This document shows, one piece after another, positions 1 to 9,075 of a stretch of 64,000 nucleotides of DNA. The translations under genes and the position numbers were made by a program. Each line of letters starts with the position of its first letter. Position 1 is the stretch's first letter. Source of the DNA: CAMDKS01 sp964402975 (lineage in GTDB: Bacteria > Bdellovibrionota_B > Oligoflexia > Oligoflexales > RGVZ01); NCBI GenBank assembly GCA_964402975.1, contig CAYOEM010000011.1, positions 23,896 to 87,895 of the forward strand, in the 5' to 3' direction. The notes under the pieces are model-generated. The model was given only the letters and a program-made list of their open reading frames with translations, did not search any database and was not told the DNA's origin.

Positions 1-1660
1 CGGCAATCATATTTCCCTGGAGCATCTCGGTAGCCGCCTGGAAAATCGCAAAGCAAGGCGGACGGCATTTGACTCGGTAGGGAACACCACTTCCATCAGA
101 CACCACATAAAATCCTAGCTCGCCGTTCGCCGCCTCGTGCCCTTGATAAATCTCGCCGGCTGGAACTTTTACGCCGTTGATGACCTGCATGAATTGATTC
201 ATGAGGCCTTCAATATTTCCGTAAACATTCTCCTTACTAGGAAGGACGATTCCTGGATCATCGACTTCGATGGGCCCAGAGGGAATATTGTTCAGACACT
301 GGTCCAGGATTCGACAGCTCTCCAGCATCTCTGCCATCCTGACCATATATCGATCATAACTGTCGCCGCGATCTCCCACAGGCACGTCGAACTCGAATTG
401 ATCATAACCGTAGTAGGGCGCATACACTCTCATATCAAGCGGCACGCCAGTGGCGCGCAAACAGGGCCCCGTAAATCCCCAGTTAACAGCACTCTCAGCC
501 GAGATTTTTCCGGTTCCAACCATGCGCTTCACGAAGATGCGGTTTTTGGTGCAAAGTAAATCAATCTCCCGATGCGCTTGTCGAATTGCTTTCACAGTTT
601 CTTTCGCTTGCTCGACCCAACCATCCGGGAAGTCAAAACCCATCCCGCCAACTCGCGAAAGAGATACGGTCAATCGTGCACCGCACAGCTTTTCAAACAA
701 TTCATAAACTTTCTCTCTGGCCGCAAAACCGAGCCAAAAATTAGTCAAGCCACCCAAATCGACAAGATTGGTCGTGATACAAACAATATGGTCGATACAG
801 CGACTGAACTCATCGAGGATGACCCTCATCATTTGAGCTCTAGCGGGAATAGTCACACCAAGTTGTTTCTCGATAGCGCGACACCACGCGTTGTTATTCA
901 TGGGCGCGGAGCAATAATTCAAGCGATCGGTGTAGGGAATAATTTGATTGTAATTGTGATTCTCACACATCTTCTCAAAGCAGCGATGCAGATATCCGAT
1001 CTCCACGTCCATTTTTTCGATCGTTTCGCCCGACAAAATCGCCATAAACCGCAAAGTACCGTGCGTGGCGGGGTGCGCCGGGCCGATGTTGATCCAAACG
1101 CGGTCTTCTAGAAAGTCACCCTGACTCTTCATCAACCGCTCGCGATCTTTTTCAAAAGAATGATGAAGAGGCGTCTTTAACGACTGATTACGATCGGCCG
1201 GGTAATCTTTGCGGAGCGGGTGTCCCACAAAATCCTCGTGGCATAAAATTCTGCGCAGATTGGGATGCCCCGAAAACTTCACGCCAAAAAGGTCAAAAGC
1301 TTCCCGCTCGAACCAATTCGCCGCCTTGTAAACAGGCGTCAACGACGGAACCTCATCCGTATCATTAACTTTTGTTTTCATGCGCAGGCGCTGGTTTGTA
1401 TCTGGATTCAGCAGGTGATAGACAACTTCAAATCGCTTCTCACGTCCTGGATAATCCACCCCGCAAACATCAAGTAAATATGGAAACTTTTTCTGCAACT
1501 CACGACCAACATCCAGAACCTGAGCGTGATTGACGTAAATCACGTCCTCGTCAAGGAATCGGTCGTTCTTGACATACTCGACGTTAGCTTGCGGAAGTTT
1601 TGCCTTGAGATCACGACTAAGCGCATCAACATACCGAGGCTGACCAGACGAGTCGTACAT
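1..1660 (-). CDS. nuoCD: NADH-quinone oxidoreductase fused subunit C/D (partial)
   Basis: Peripheral-arm subunit of respiratory complex I, which passes electrons from NADH through Fe-S clusters to quinone at the inner membrane. I translated the minus strand from the ATG at 1660 (AAGGAG ribosome site 13 to 8 bases upstream) and it stays open for 553 codons to the left edge. Residues 1-160 are NuoC-like (NWFEREAFDLFGV at 115-127), followed by a short linker. From about residue 188 it is NuoD-like (NIGPAHPATHGT). The last visible residues match the end of NuoD, so only about 20 residues are missing. The single uninterrupted frame shows a fused CD protein, as in Escherichia coli. No nuoA or nuoB lies upstream; aspS is divergent instead. 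Confidence 0.95.
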   Translation of the reverse strand, partial: MYDSSGQPRYVDALSRDLKAKLPQANVEYVKNDRFLDEDVIYVNHAQVLDVGRELQKKFPYLLDVCGVDYPGREKRFEVVYHLLNPDTNQRLRMKTKVNDTDEVPSLTPVYKAANWFEREAFDLFGVKFSGHPNLRRILCHEDFVGHPLRKDYPADRNQSLKTPLHHSFEKDRERLMKSQGDFLEDRVWINIGPAHPATHGTLRFMAILSGETIEKMDVEIGYLHRCFEKMCENHNYNQIIPYTDRLNYCSAPMNNNAWCRAIEKQLGVTIPARAQMMRVILDEFSRCIDHIVCITTNLVDLGGLTNFWLGFAAREKVYELFEKLCGARLTVSLSRVGGMGFDFPDGWVEQAKETVKAIRQAHREIDLLCTKNRIFVKRMVGTGKISAESAVNWGFTGPCLRATGVPLDMRVYAPYYGYDQFEFDVPVGDRGDSYDRYMVRMAEMLESCRILDQCLNNIPSGPIEVDDPGIVLPSKENVYGNIEGLMNQFMQVINGVKVPAGEIYQGHEAANGELGFYVVSDGSGVPYRVKCRPPCFAIFQAATEMLQGNMIA

Positions 1661-2033
1661 GATTGTGAGTACTCCTTAGACGTTCACCCCTGGACAGTAA
1701 CGACGGAGGGCGAACCAAATTACAAATGAAAAATTCCAAATGTCAGTATTCAATAATGATTTTAGGCATAAACTGACCGTATTACCCTACCACTGCACCG
1801 CGGGTCGAGCAAGCACACCCGCGCGCCAAACTGCATTGTTTTTGATCACTAAGTGAGCGGCTATAAGCCTCTCGGTTCTAGTCCTAGGTCTCACGCCTGC
1901 ATATTTCTGCCCAGGCTCCCACTAGCTCATTTTTCACCTATCGAAAGGCCCTCAGTCTGTTATAAATCATAGGCATTTAGGGCTTCATATCGCGACTGAC
2001 TTGTATGTTTCTGACTTTCAAGGACTCTTCACT
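1661..2033. other. Divergent intergenic region nuoCD / aspS
   Basis: This 373-base stretch is the only gap above 300 bases in the window. I see no convincing coding frame, tRNA or riboswitch in it. It should carry the divergent promoters of nuoCD and aspS; the only clear element is an extended -10 for aspS at 1958-1966. Confidence 0.6.
1958..1966 (+). promoter_or_regulatory. Extended -10 promoter of aspS
   Basis: TGTTATAAA matches the TGnTATAAT extended -10 form. No good -35 lies 16-18 bases upstream. It sits about 70 bases before the aspS start. Confidence 0.45.
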
Positions 2034-3854
2034 ATGACGCAATCTTCATCCATTTGGCATCGAACCCATACGCTGGGAGAGTTGAGCAAAAAAAATGTTG
2101 GACAAGAGGTTGTCTTAACAGGCTGGGTAAATAGGCACCGAGACCACGGTCAGTTTATCTTCCTTGATCTCCGTGACCGTTACGGAATTACGCAGGCAGT
2201 CGTTGACCCAGAAAAAGCCCCCAAAGCATACGAGACGGCCAAAGGTCTCAGAGCCGAGTTTGTCATTGCCATCAGAGGCAAAGTCAATGCGAGGCCCGAG
2301 GGTATGGTCAATAAAGCAATGGCCACAGGTGACGTGGATATTCTTGTATCTGAGATAAAAGTTCTGAATAAATGCGATGTGCTGCCATTCACGATTCAAG
2401 ACGAGTCGGAGGCATCAGAAACCCTTCGCTTGAAATATCGCTATCTTGATCTCCGCAGGCCAACGCTTAAGAGCAACATTATCAATCGCAGTAAGTTTGT
2501 AAAAGAGATGCGGCGCGCCCTGGAAGATCAAGGTTTCATGGATATTGAGACGCCTTTTCTCTACAAATCTACACCGGAAGGCGCCCGAGAATTTCTCGTG
2601 CCCTCGCGGATCCACGCGGGACATTTCTACGCATTGCCGCAAAGTCCGCAGCTTTTTAAACAAGTTCTGATGGTCAGTGGATTTGACCGCTACTACCAGA
2701 TAGTCAAGTGCTTCAGAGATGAGGACTTGAGGGCTGATCGCCAGCCTGAATTCACCCAAGTCGATATAGAGATGAGTTTTGTCGACGAAACATTGGTCAC
2801 CAATACTCTTGAGCATGTAACCCGGACGGCCGTAACAAAATTCTTCGACGGAAACGTGAAACTTCCCGATCAATTCCCCCGTTACACGTTTGCGCAAGTG
2901 ATGGAGGATTATGGGGTTGATAAGCCTGATATGCGATTTGGCTTGAAGCTAAAAAACATCTCCGACCTCGTTGAAAATTCCGAGTTCAAAGTCTTTCAAG
3001 AAGCCGTCAAGGGCGGTGGAATCGTTAATTGCATCGTTGTCCCTGGATGCGCAGAGACGTTTAGTCGCAAAGATCTTGATGAGCTCGGCGACGTCGCGAA
3101 AAACCACGGCGGCAAAGGCCTTGCCTGGATCAAGAAAACAGCGGCGGTCAGTGCAAGCTGGAGTGGTCCGATCAGTAAGTTCTTCAAGGATGCAGACTGT
3201 TCCGCAATTGAGGAGCGAATCGGTGCGAAGGCAGGGGATCTCATACTCTTTGGCGCGGGCCCTTATGACTCGACAAAAGCAATGTTGGGTGCCGTACGCA
3301 ATTTCCTCGGACAAAAACTAAAACTATTCAACCCACGCGACTTGTGTTTCCTATGGGTGACTGAATTCCCTCTTTTGGAACGTGACCAGGAAAATAATCG
3401 CTGGTTAGCTCGTCACCACCCCTTCACGTCTCCTCGTCCGGAAGATATGCATCTCTTAAAAAGTGATCCAGGAAAAGTAAGGGCTTCGGCTTATGATCTC
3501 GTGTTGAACGGTTACGAGGTGGCAGGCGGTTCCGTGAGGATCCACGATCCAGATGTACAAAAACAGCTCTTCGACACAATCGGACTTTCAGACGAAGAGG
3601 CGCAGTCTAAGTTTGGCTTTTTGTTGGAAGCGCTTAAATTTGGCGCCCCGCCCCATGGCGGTATGGCCTTCGGCGTTGACCGCATGGTCATGTGCTTGAC
3701 GGGTGCAGATGCGATTCGAGACGTTATTGCATTCCCCAAAACTCAAAAGGGCACGTGTTTGATGACCGGCGCACCAAGCCCCGTTGCAAGTGGGCAGCTT
3801 AAAGATCTCCATGTCAAAATTGACGAAGCTACGTCTGGAGGGGCACTCTCTTGA
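2034..3854 (+). CDS. aspS: Aspartyl-tRNA synthetase
   Basis: Cytoplasmic class II aminoacyl-tRNA synthetase that charges tRNA-Asp. The 606-residue length fits the bacterial type, with an N-terminal OB anticodon-binding domain (about 15-110), a class II catalytic core and the GAD insertion around 290-420. Motif 2 is visible as FRDEDLRADRQPEFTQ and motif 3 as GMAFGVDRMVM. The start is taken at the ATG at 2034, preceded by CAAGGA at 2019-2024, rather than the in-frame TTG at 2001. Its stop overlaps the start of the next gene as TTGA. Whether it is discriminating or also charges tRNA-Asn cannot be read from sequence alone. Confidence 0.97.
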   Translation: MTQSSSIWHRTHTLGELSKKNVGQEVVLTGWVNRHRDHGQFIFLDLRDRYGITQAVVDPEKAPKAYETAKGLRAEFVIAIRGKVNARPEGMVNKAMATGDVDILVSEIKVLNKCDVLPFTIQDESEASETLRLKYRYLDLRRPTLKSNIINRSKFVKEMRRALEDQGFMDIETPFLYKSTPEGAREFLVPSRIHAGHFYALPQSPQLFKQVLMVSGFDRYYQIVKCFRDEDLRADRQPEFTQVDIEMSFVDETLVTNTLEHVTRTAVTKFFDGNVKLPDQFPRYTFAQVMEDYGVDKPDMRFGLKLKNISDLVENSEFKVFQEAVKGGGIVNCIVVPGCAETFSRKDLDELGDVAKNHGGKGLAWIKKTAAVSASWSGPISKFFKDADCSAIEERIGAKAGDLILFGAGPYDSTKAMLGAVRNFLGQKLKLFNPRDLCFLWVTEFPLLERDQENNRWLARHHPFTSPRPEDMHLLKSDPGKVRASAYDLVLNGYEVAGGSVRIHDPDVQKQLFDTIGLSDEEAQSKFGFLLEALKFGAPPHGGMAFGVDRMVMCLTGADAIRDVIAFPKTQKGTCLMTGAPSPVASGQLKDLHVKIDEATSGGALS

Positions 3855-4822
3855 ATTCCAAAGCAAATAATTTCTCGATATCCAAGTTCCCGATGGGACC
3901 GCACTTAAGGCAGTGGTTTAGCATTTCACAGGCTGATTATCGGGGTTTTGAAAACACCACGCCAACTGCAGAGGACTTGGCATCTTTTTCGGAAAATTTC
4001 CTAGACTCACTTGAAGATCGCTCGCCACAAAATGAGAACCATTTCGTAGACATCCTCGAAGAATTAGTGGGCATGAACGTACCATTACTAGCGGTAAAAT
4101 TTGTTGACTCCTACCCATCACTATTTCCTCATGATGACTTCCGCGCTCAACTTCATTATGGCAACGCTGCGATGCTGGTGGGCGACCTTGCCCGAGCGGA
4201 GTCTGCATTTGTAACCGCTCAGAAGCTCGTCCCCGAAGAACCAGCTCCATACGTAAATCTCGTCCAGATATACGCTCACGACAACCTATTGGATAAAGCC
4301 AGGCAGTGGTGCCTTGCTGGGCTAGATGCGGACTGCGAAAACGCGCGACTTTGGGAGTTTGCAGCTTGGCTGGAACAAAACGAGAATCCCACAAACACCA
4401 ACCAATACGTCGGCAAAAAAATTTTGGACCTAGCTAAACAAAAAAATTCGTGGACAGGCACCTCACTAGCTTTTGATTTGACGAATCCTGAGGATGCCAT
4501 CGGCAAAGCTCAAGCTTTGGAGGCCTTCTGGAATAGTGGCGCACGAGACACAAAGTTTTTGATTGAATACACCGCGGTTTTAGGGGTGGCTGGCCACTAC
4601 GATAAAATTCCAGCGATTGTGTGGCACACTCAAAAAGAAGAAAAACCTTCGTGGCAGCTCCTGCTACACCTCGCCCAGGCCAACCTAGGCCTTGGTCGCG
4701 ACGATGACGCCCTCGAAGCCTTGGAAAAGGCAATTAAATGCGAGGACTTACCGGATGACGCACGTAGCGTCATCGCTACTTTGAAGGCCGAAATACCTGC
4801 TACCACGCCGCCTTTGAACTAG
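3851..4822 (+). CDS. TPR-repeat protein
   Basis: Cytoplasmic 323-residue protein without signal peptide or membrane segment. Tetratricopeptide-like helical pairs are visible around residues 95-170 (AMLVGDLARAESAFVTAQKL and the segment after it) and near the C terminus (GRDDDALEALEKAIKC), implying a protein-protein interaction scaffold. The start is a TTG overlapping the aspS stop by four bases, with GGAGGGG at 3837-3843. The two genes are therefore almost certainly translationally coupled. No specific partner can be named; association with tRNA charging is only positional. Confidence 0.8.
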   Translation: MNSKANNFSISKFPMGPHLRQWFSISQADYRGFENTTPTAEDLASFSENFLDSLEDRSPQNENHFVDILEELVGMNVPLLAVKFVDSYPSLFPHDDFRAQLHYGNAAMLVGDLARAESAFVTAQKLVPEEPAPYVNLVQIYAHDNLLDKARQWCLAGLDADCENARLWEFAAWLEQNENPTNTNQYVGKKILDLAKQKNSWTGTSLAFDLTNPEDAIGKAQALEAFWNSGARDTKFLIEYTAVLGVAGHYDKIPAIVWHTQKEEKPSWQLLLHLAQANLGLGRDDDALEALEKAIKCEDLPDDARSVIATLKAEIPATTPPLN

Positions 4823-4873
4823 GCTTCGACCTCGTTACTTATAAACTATCTGAGATTTTAAGGACTTTCTAAA

Positions 4874-4900
4874 AAACTGGTTGACTTTTGTGACCAGTTT
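4874..4900. repeat. Inverted repeat overlapping the -35 of the sigma-54 regulator promoter
   Basis: Perfect 8-base arms AAACTGGT (4874-4881) and ACCAGTTT (4893-4900) with an 11-base centre. The repeat overlaps the predicted -35 and spacer, as an operator would. No T-run follows, which argues against a terminator. Confidence 0.55.
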
Positions 4901-4908
4901 ACTATAGA
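4881..4908 (+). promoter_or_regulatory. Predicted sigma-70 promoter of the sigma-54 response regulator
   Basis: TTGACT at 4881-4886 and TATAGA at 4903-4908 are separated by 16 bases. They lie 73 bases upstream of the regulator start and within the inverted repeat region. Confidence 0.6.
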
Positions 4909-4981
4909 TAAGACCGCTCACTTTTTAACGTATGCTTAATATTTTAATAAACCGAGCATGAGATTGCCTTGGAGGGCTCCC

Positions 4982-6502
4982 ATGAAGGCTCTTTTGGTAG
5001 ACGACGACAGCACCTTACGGTTGATTTTGAGATCAGTCTTGGAGAAACGTGGCTTCGTTGTCCTTGAGGCAGAAGATGGTGTCATGGGTGTTGAGATGGT
5101 GGAACGCCACCCCGACATCGGCATTGTCATTCTGGATGTAAATATGCCGCGTTTAAACGGCCTCGACGCGCTCGCCAAAATCAAGGCCATTAACCCGTCT
5201 ATCTTCTGTATCATTGCAACCGCATACTCCAATATGAATGACGCCATAACGGCGATTAAACATGGCGCGTATGATTATTTGCAAAAACCCGTTGCCCCGG
5301 AGCGTCTCTCGAAACTTCTCGATAAGGCAACTGCCGCGAACAATATGGTTTTGGAGGCAAGCTTCACAGCTCCTAAACTCGAATTCGATGAAGGACGCTC
5401 AATTGTTGGCGGAAGCTCTCAACTCAAGCAAGTATTCGACGTTATCTACAAGCTTGCAAAAGTTGATACCTCGGTTCTTATAAGAGGCGAAAGCGGCACC
5501 GGTAAAGAACTCGTAGCCAGAGCACTGCACTATAACAGTCACCGTAAGCACGGCCCTTTTGTCGCCATAAACTGCGCTGCTATTCCAGATTCACTCATAG
5601 AGAGCGAACTTTTTGGCCATGAGAAAGGCGCCTTCACGGGTGCCGACAGGCGAAAGCTTGGTAAGTTCGCACAAGCCGAGGGTGGCACTCTTTTCCTAGA
5701 CGAAATTGGCGATATCAGCTCGGCGACCCAAGTTAAGCTTCTGCGGGTCTTGCAAGAGAGGTGTTACAGTCTGGTAGGAGGTAGCGGAGACATCAAAGCC
5801 GACGTTCGCATCGTCGCTGCTACGCACAAACCACTTGAGCAAATGATAGCGGAAAACAAATTCCGGTCTGACCTTTACTATCGCTTAAATGTACTTCCGA
5901 TCATGCTTCCCCCACTTCGCGACAGAAAAGAAGACATCCACGACCTTTGTCAGTACCTTCTGAAGAAGTTCAATAAAAACCACAAGCGTCGCATCACCGG
6001 AGTCAGTGACGAGGCCATGAGACGGCTCATGAACTATCCGTGGCCCGGCAACATAAGGGAACTTGAAAACGCTGTGGAACGTGCATTCATCATCGAATCT
6101 ACTGATGTTTTACAAGCATCATCTTTTGACCTGCAGCCAGCCGACGGCGCAAACAGCTCTGTTATGAGTATGATGAACGTAGAACTAGGATCGGGAACAA
6201 CGATCCCAGTACAGAAAGCTGCCTATGCCGACGAGATCGCCGCTAACCGAGCCGGTCAAAACCCCAACCTGGTTAAAACAAGCGGGTTAAGTGATGATTT
6301 CAAGTTCATTAGGGATGACGACGAACTCAATTTTCCTGCCCTCAAAGACAGATTTGAGAGAGAATTCTTGATCAAAGCACTTACGGCATACAACGGCCGG
6401 ATCAACCAAACGGCTGAAGCGACCCAAATGACTAAGGTGACCCTGCTAAGGAAACTGGAAAAATACGGTATCGACGCCAAAGATTATTTTAAGATTCTAT
6501 AA
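4982..6502 (+). CDS. Sigma-54-dependent response regulator (NtrC family)
   Basis: Two-component activator of sigma-54 RNA polymerase. It has a receiver domain (1-118) with acidic pocket D7-D9, predicted phospho-acceptor D52, T80 and K102. The AAA+ domain carries Walker A GESGTGKE (169-176) and the sigma-54 contact loop GAFTGA (216-221). A C-terminal Fis-type helix-turn-helix follows a longer linker of about 75 residues. The start at 4982 is chosen over an upstream in-frame start because GGAGGG precedes it at good spacing and the receiver begins immediately. No histidine kinase is adjacent, so it is an orphan regulator here. Its targets are unknown. Confidence 0.95.
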   Translation: MKALLVDDDSTLRLILRSVLEKRGFVVLEAEDGVMGVEMVERHPDIGIVILDVNMPRLNGLDALAKIKAINPSIFCIIATAYSNMNDAITAIKHGAYDYLQKPVAPERLSKLLDKATAANNMVLEASFTAPKLEFDEGRSIVGGSSQLKQVFDVIYKLAKVDTSVLIRGESGTGKELVARALHYNSHRKHGPFVAINCAAIPDSLIESELFGHEKGAFTGADRRKLGKFAQAEGGTLFLDEIGDISSATQVKLLRVLQERCYSLVGGSGDIKADVRIVAATHKPLEQMIAENKFRSDLYYRLNVLPIMLPPLRDRKEDIHDLCQYLLKKFNKNHKRRITGVSDEAMRRLMNYPWPGNIRELENAVERAFIIESTDVLQASSFDLQPADGANSSVMSMMNVELGSGTTIPVQKAAYADEIAANRAGQNPNLVKTSGLSDDFKFIRDDDELNFPALKDRFEREFLIKALTAYNGRINQTAEATQMTKVTLLRKLEKYGIDAKDYFKIL

Positions 6503-6533
6503 ACTCTATGGTTTTTATAAGGTCCACGTCTCG

Positions 6534-6542
6534 TGTTATAAT
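6534..6542 (+). promoter_or_regulatory. Extended -10 promoter
   Basis: TGTTATAAT is a perfect extended -10. No convincing -35 is present. A transcript would begin near 6549, which favours the ATG at 6592 for the next gene. Confidence 0.55.
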
Positions 6543-6591
6543 TTGAAGGAACATCTCCCTTAAATTGGAACACGAGGTCAACCTCAGAACC

Positions 6592-9075
6592 ATGACTGAC
6601 GGTAAGGCGCGGACGGAGAAATCCTCCAGCTTAAAAACCAAATTAGCGCTCACACGCATGACTCGCTGGCACAGCCTGGGCGATGAATCTATTTCAATCG
6701 TTCGCGACGAGCTCATGGCTTCGCTTGGAATTGGAACCGGGACCAAACCTGACGAAAATTTAACTGCTGAAAACAACTCCACGCTCAACGCCGGAAATAC
6801 CGAGACCCCCGAACAAACGTTGAACTCTCAGATCAGGCACTTAGTCGGTGCAGGAGCACCATGGCACGTCATATTCCCTCTTCTATGGCAGGACTACAAA
6901 AAAGAACCCTCGCTAGTTAAGGCAGCAAGAATACTGGAAACGGCATTTGTTGAGGCCAGCCAATCAGAGACTTTACAAATTTTTTCACAACTTATGACGT
7001 CTGGTCAAAAAAACTTTTATTGGTACCTGCATCCAAAATTACGCGATTTTATTATCGAGCACGCTCCTCAACAACACCTTGATCAACTCTATTGGACGAT
7101 CGCGAAAGAACGTGACGACGCGAGACTAAGTGGTATTGAGTTAACTTATATATTCCTGAGAGTAGCCACGACCTCTGATAAAACTGCCGCTTGGACCTAT
7201 TTCCGCCGGCACCAGACTCGAATACTAGGAAGCTTCTCGAGAGCCAAGCATTTCGGGATGTCCAAAGAGCAACTTATCTTCCGTGCAGGTGAGCTCGCCC
7301 TCAGCTTGGGTTTTAGCAGTGATGCCAAAGAGCTGTTTTTGGCATTAACCAACGGTAGCCAAGAACGCGAGGCAGCACTTCAATTGATTTTGCGATTTGA
7401 AAGCAACACGATTGAACGCGAGAGAAATAGCTATTTTATTTTAATTGAGGCTGCGGCCTCTTGGGACGACAGGTTGACTCTTATCCAAGAATTTTGTGAT
7501 TCCACGCGTAAGCTCGGTGGCAACAGGGATCCTAATCGAGCAGCTCTTGATCTGCTATTTAAGCAAATTTTTCAATGGATTCCTAAAAATCCCGACGCGT
7601 GGCGAGCTACGGGCGATCTGCTCATGAGAAACCGGGACATGGCGAGCCTAATACCGAGTATTTTTCAGCCATTACTGGATCAAGCTGTAATTTTTCATGG
7701 ACCAGACATCGATGGCGCTCTCTGGAATGCCGCGTCAAGTATCAAGCCTCAAAACGAGCGTGAGCACATGCTTTATGGGATCGCACTCTTGCACAAATAC
7801 GTCACCAATCCTAGGCTTGGCGAGAGCGTTTTATGGCAGGCCCATGACACCTTCAAATCACTGGAAAATAGCAAAGCTTCCGTTAGTTGGTCTTGGAGAG
7901 ATTTAACCAAAGCTGCACGCCAATGGATTAATGATAGTACGATCTTAGTTGACCGTGACCGTCGACGCGCCTCCGCCGCGCTTCGCTTAGCTGCAGAGGG
8001 CAGTTTTGCAACAGCGGCAACCGTCGATAATTATCTAAACTACTGCTCTTCGATCCCTGACAATCTACTTATTGAAATTGCGAGAAATGCACTGTCATCA
8101 AAAAACTCTGACTTCGCTCTGAGTATGCTGGCCCGCACCGGCCTAAAACGCAGCTTTACCAATAAGCAGCTATTGCAGATGTGGAATTTGGCGGTGAGCA
8201 GCGAGTCGCCGGATCTCGCTTGGCGTATTGCAACCACCTTGGTAGCGCGCGATGTCCTTCCCGAATTCATCAAGTCAGCGTGGGATATAAGCGGCGAAAA
8301 CCGCTCCTCCTATCAGCCAATCTCGCTGGATCATAAAGATGTTGAGGCGGCGCTAACTGAGTTATCGATACCGGGACGAAAACTGATAAAAGCATTATGC
8401 GTTGTTGGATCGAGAATTAACGAATTAGCCATGATCACTGAATCTAATTCTCATTCAGCACCCTCCTTAACAGGCACGTCTGCTGCAGAAAAAGCAATCA
8501 TAGCGGCTCTTAAAACATCCGTGGCCATACCGAAAGCCATAAAAGCCGTTCCCGAACTGTCGGGGATTCACATGGTCCCTGACGTAGCTGCTCCCTTTGC
8601 ACAGGCTATCATCACCAGCCCCTGGCTTTTCGCAGTACGCGTTATCGCAGAGCGCCTCTCAGTTGCTAGCTGGGGCTGGAATGTCGAGGTACTTCAACAA
8701 AGCGCAAGAACGGTCCTGCCCTTAATAGGACGGGATTCCGCCGGTAAGAGTTCGGCCAAAATTAGCCGCTGGCTTTCATCGCTAACTTCGGCGGAACGGT
8801 CCGCTTGGAATGACCTTATCGCGTGCTCCCAGGACGCAAGTAACGAGGTCTTAGCGGCAGATATTGTGAAGTTTATTTGCCGTCTTGCAATCATCAATTA
8901 CCCGGCGCATCTCAACGCCATTAAAACAGCACAGCAGCTGCGTGCCTCTCTCGAAACAATAAGGGATATGGAGTGGTTTATACTAAGTGACGTGCTTACG
9001 AATACCCGAAGACGTCACATGGTAGCCGCACGAGTATCTGTCCCAGATTCAATCAAACAAACCCCAATTTTCTAA
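6592..9075 (+). CDS. Large hypothetical protein
   Basis: 827-residue protein that I do not recognise. It has no signal peptide, membrane segment or nucleotide-binding motif. The composition and periodic Leu/Ala pattern suggest an all-helical, repeat-like (TPR or ARM-like) structure. The N-terminal 70 residues are Lys/Ser/Thr/Glu-rich and probably flexible. The start is uncertain: a TTG at 6565 would add nine residues, and neither start has a strong ribosome site, but the extended -10 at 6534-6542 favours 6592. It follows the sigma-54 regulator on the same strand but has its own promoter. The last four bases overlap the convergent hydrolase gene. Confidence 0.75.
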   Translation: MTDGKARTEKSSSLKTKLALTRMTRWHSLGDESISIVRDELMASLGIGTGTKPDENLTAENNSTLNAGNTETPEQTLNSQIRHLVGAGAPWHVIFPLLWQDYKKEPSLVKAARILETAFVEASQSETLQIFSQLMTSGQKNFYWYLHPKLRDFIIEHAPQQHLDQLYWTIAKERDDARLSGIELTYIFLRVATTSDKTAAWTYFRRHQTRILGSFSRAKHFGMSKEQLIFRAGELALSLGFSSDAKELFLALTNGSQEREAALQLILRFESNTIERERNSYFILIEAAASWDDRLTLIQEFCDSTRKLGGNRDPNRAALDLLFKQIFQWIPKNPDAWRATGDLLMRNRDMASLIPSIFQPLLDQAVIFHGPDIDGALWNAASSIKPQNEREHMLYGIALLHKYVTNPRLGESVLWQAHDTFKSLENSKASVSWSWRDLTKAARQWINDSTILVDRDRRRASAALRLAAEGSFATAATVDNYLNYCSSIPDNLLIEIARNALSSKNSDFALSMLARTGLKRSFTNKQLLQMWNLAVSSESPDLAWRIATTLVARDVLPEFIKSAWDISGENRSSYQPISLDHKDVEAALTELSIPGRKLIKALCVVGSRINELAMITESNSHSAPSLTGTSAAEKAIIAALKTSVAIPKAIKAVPELSGIHMVPDVAAPFAQAIITSPWLFAVRVIAERLSVASWGWNVEVLQQSARTVLPLIGRDSAGKSSAKISRWLSSLTSAERSAWNDLIACSQDASNEVLAADIVKFICRLAIINYPAHLNAIKTAQQLRASLETIRDMEWFILSDVLTNTRRRHMVAARVSVPDSIKQTPIF

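Noticed and set aside
137..1729. Several plus-strand open frames of 60-180 codons opposite nuoCD
   Set aside because: The minus-strand frame is unmistakably NuoCD, and the plus-strand frames are its mirror with no family match or ribosome sites.
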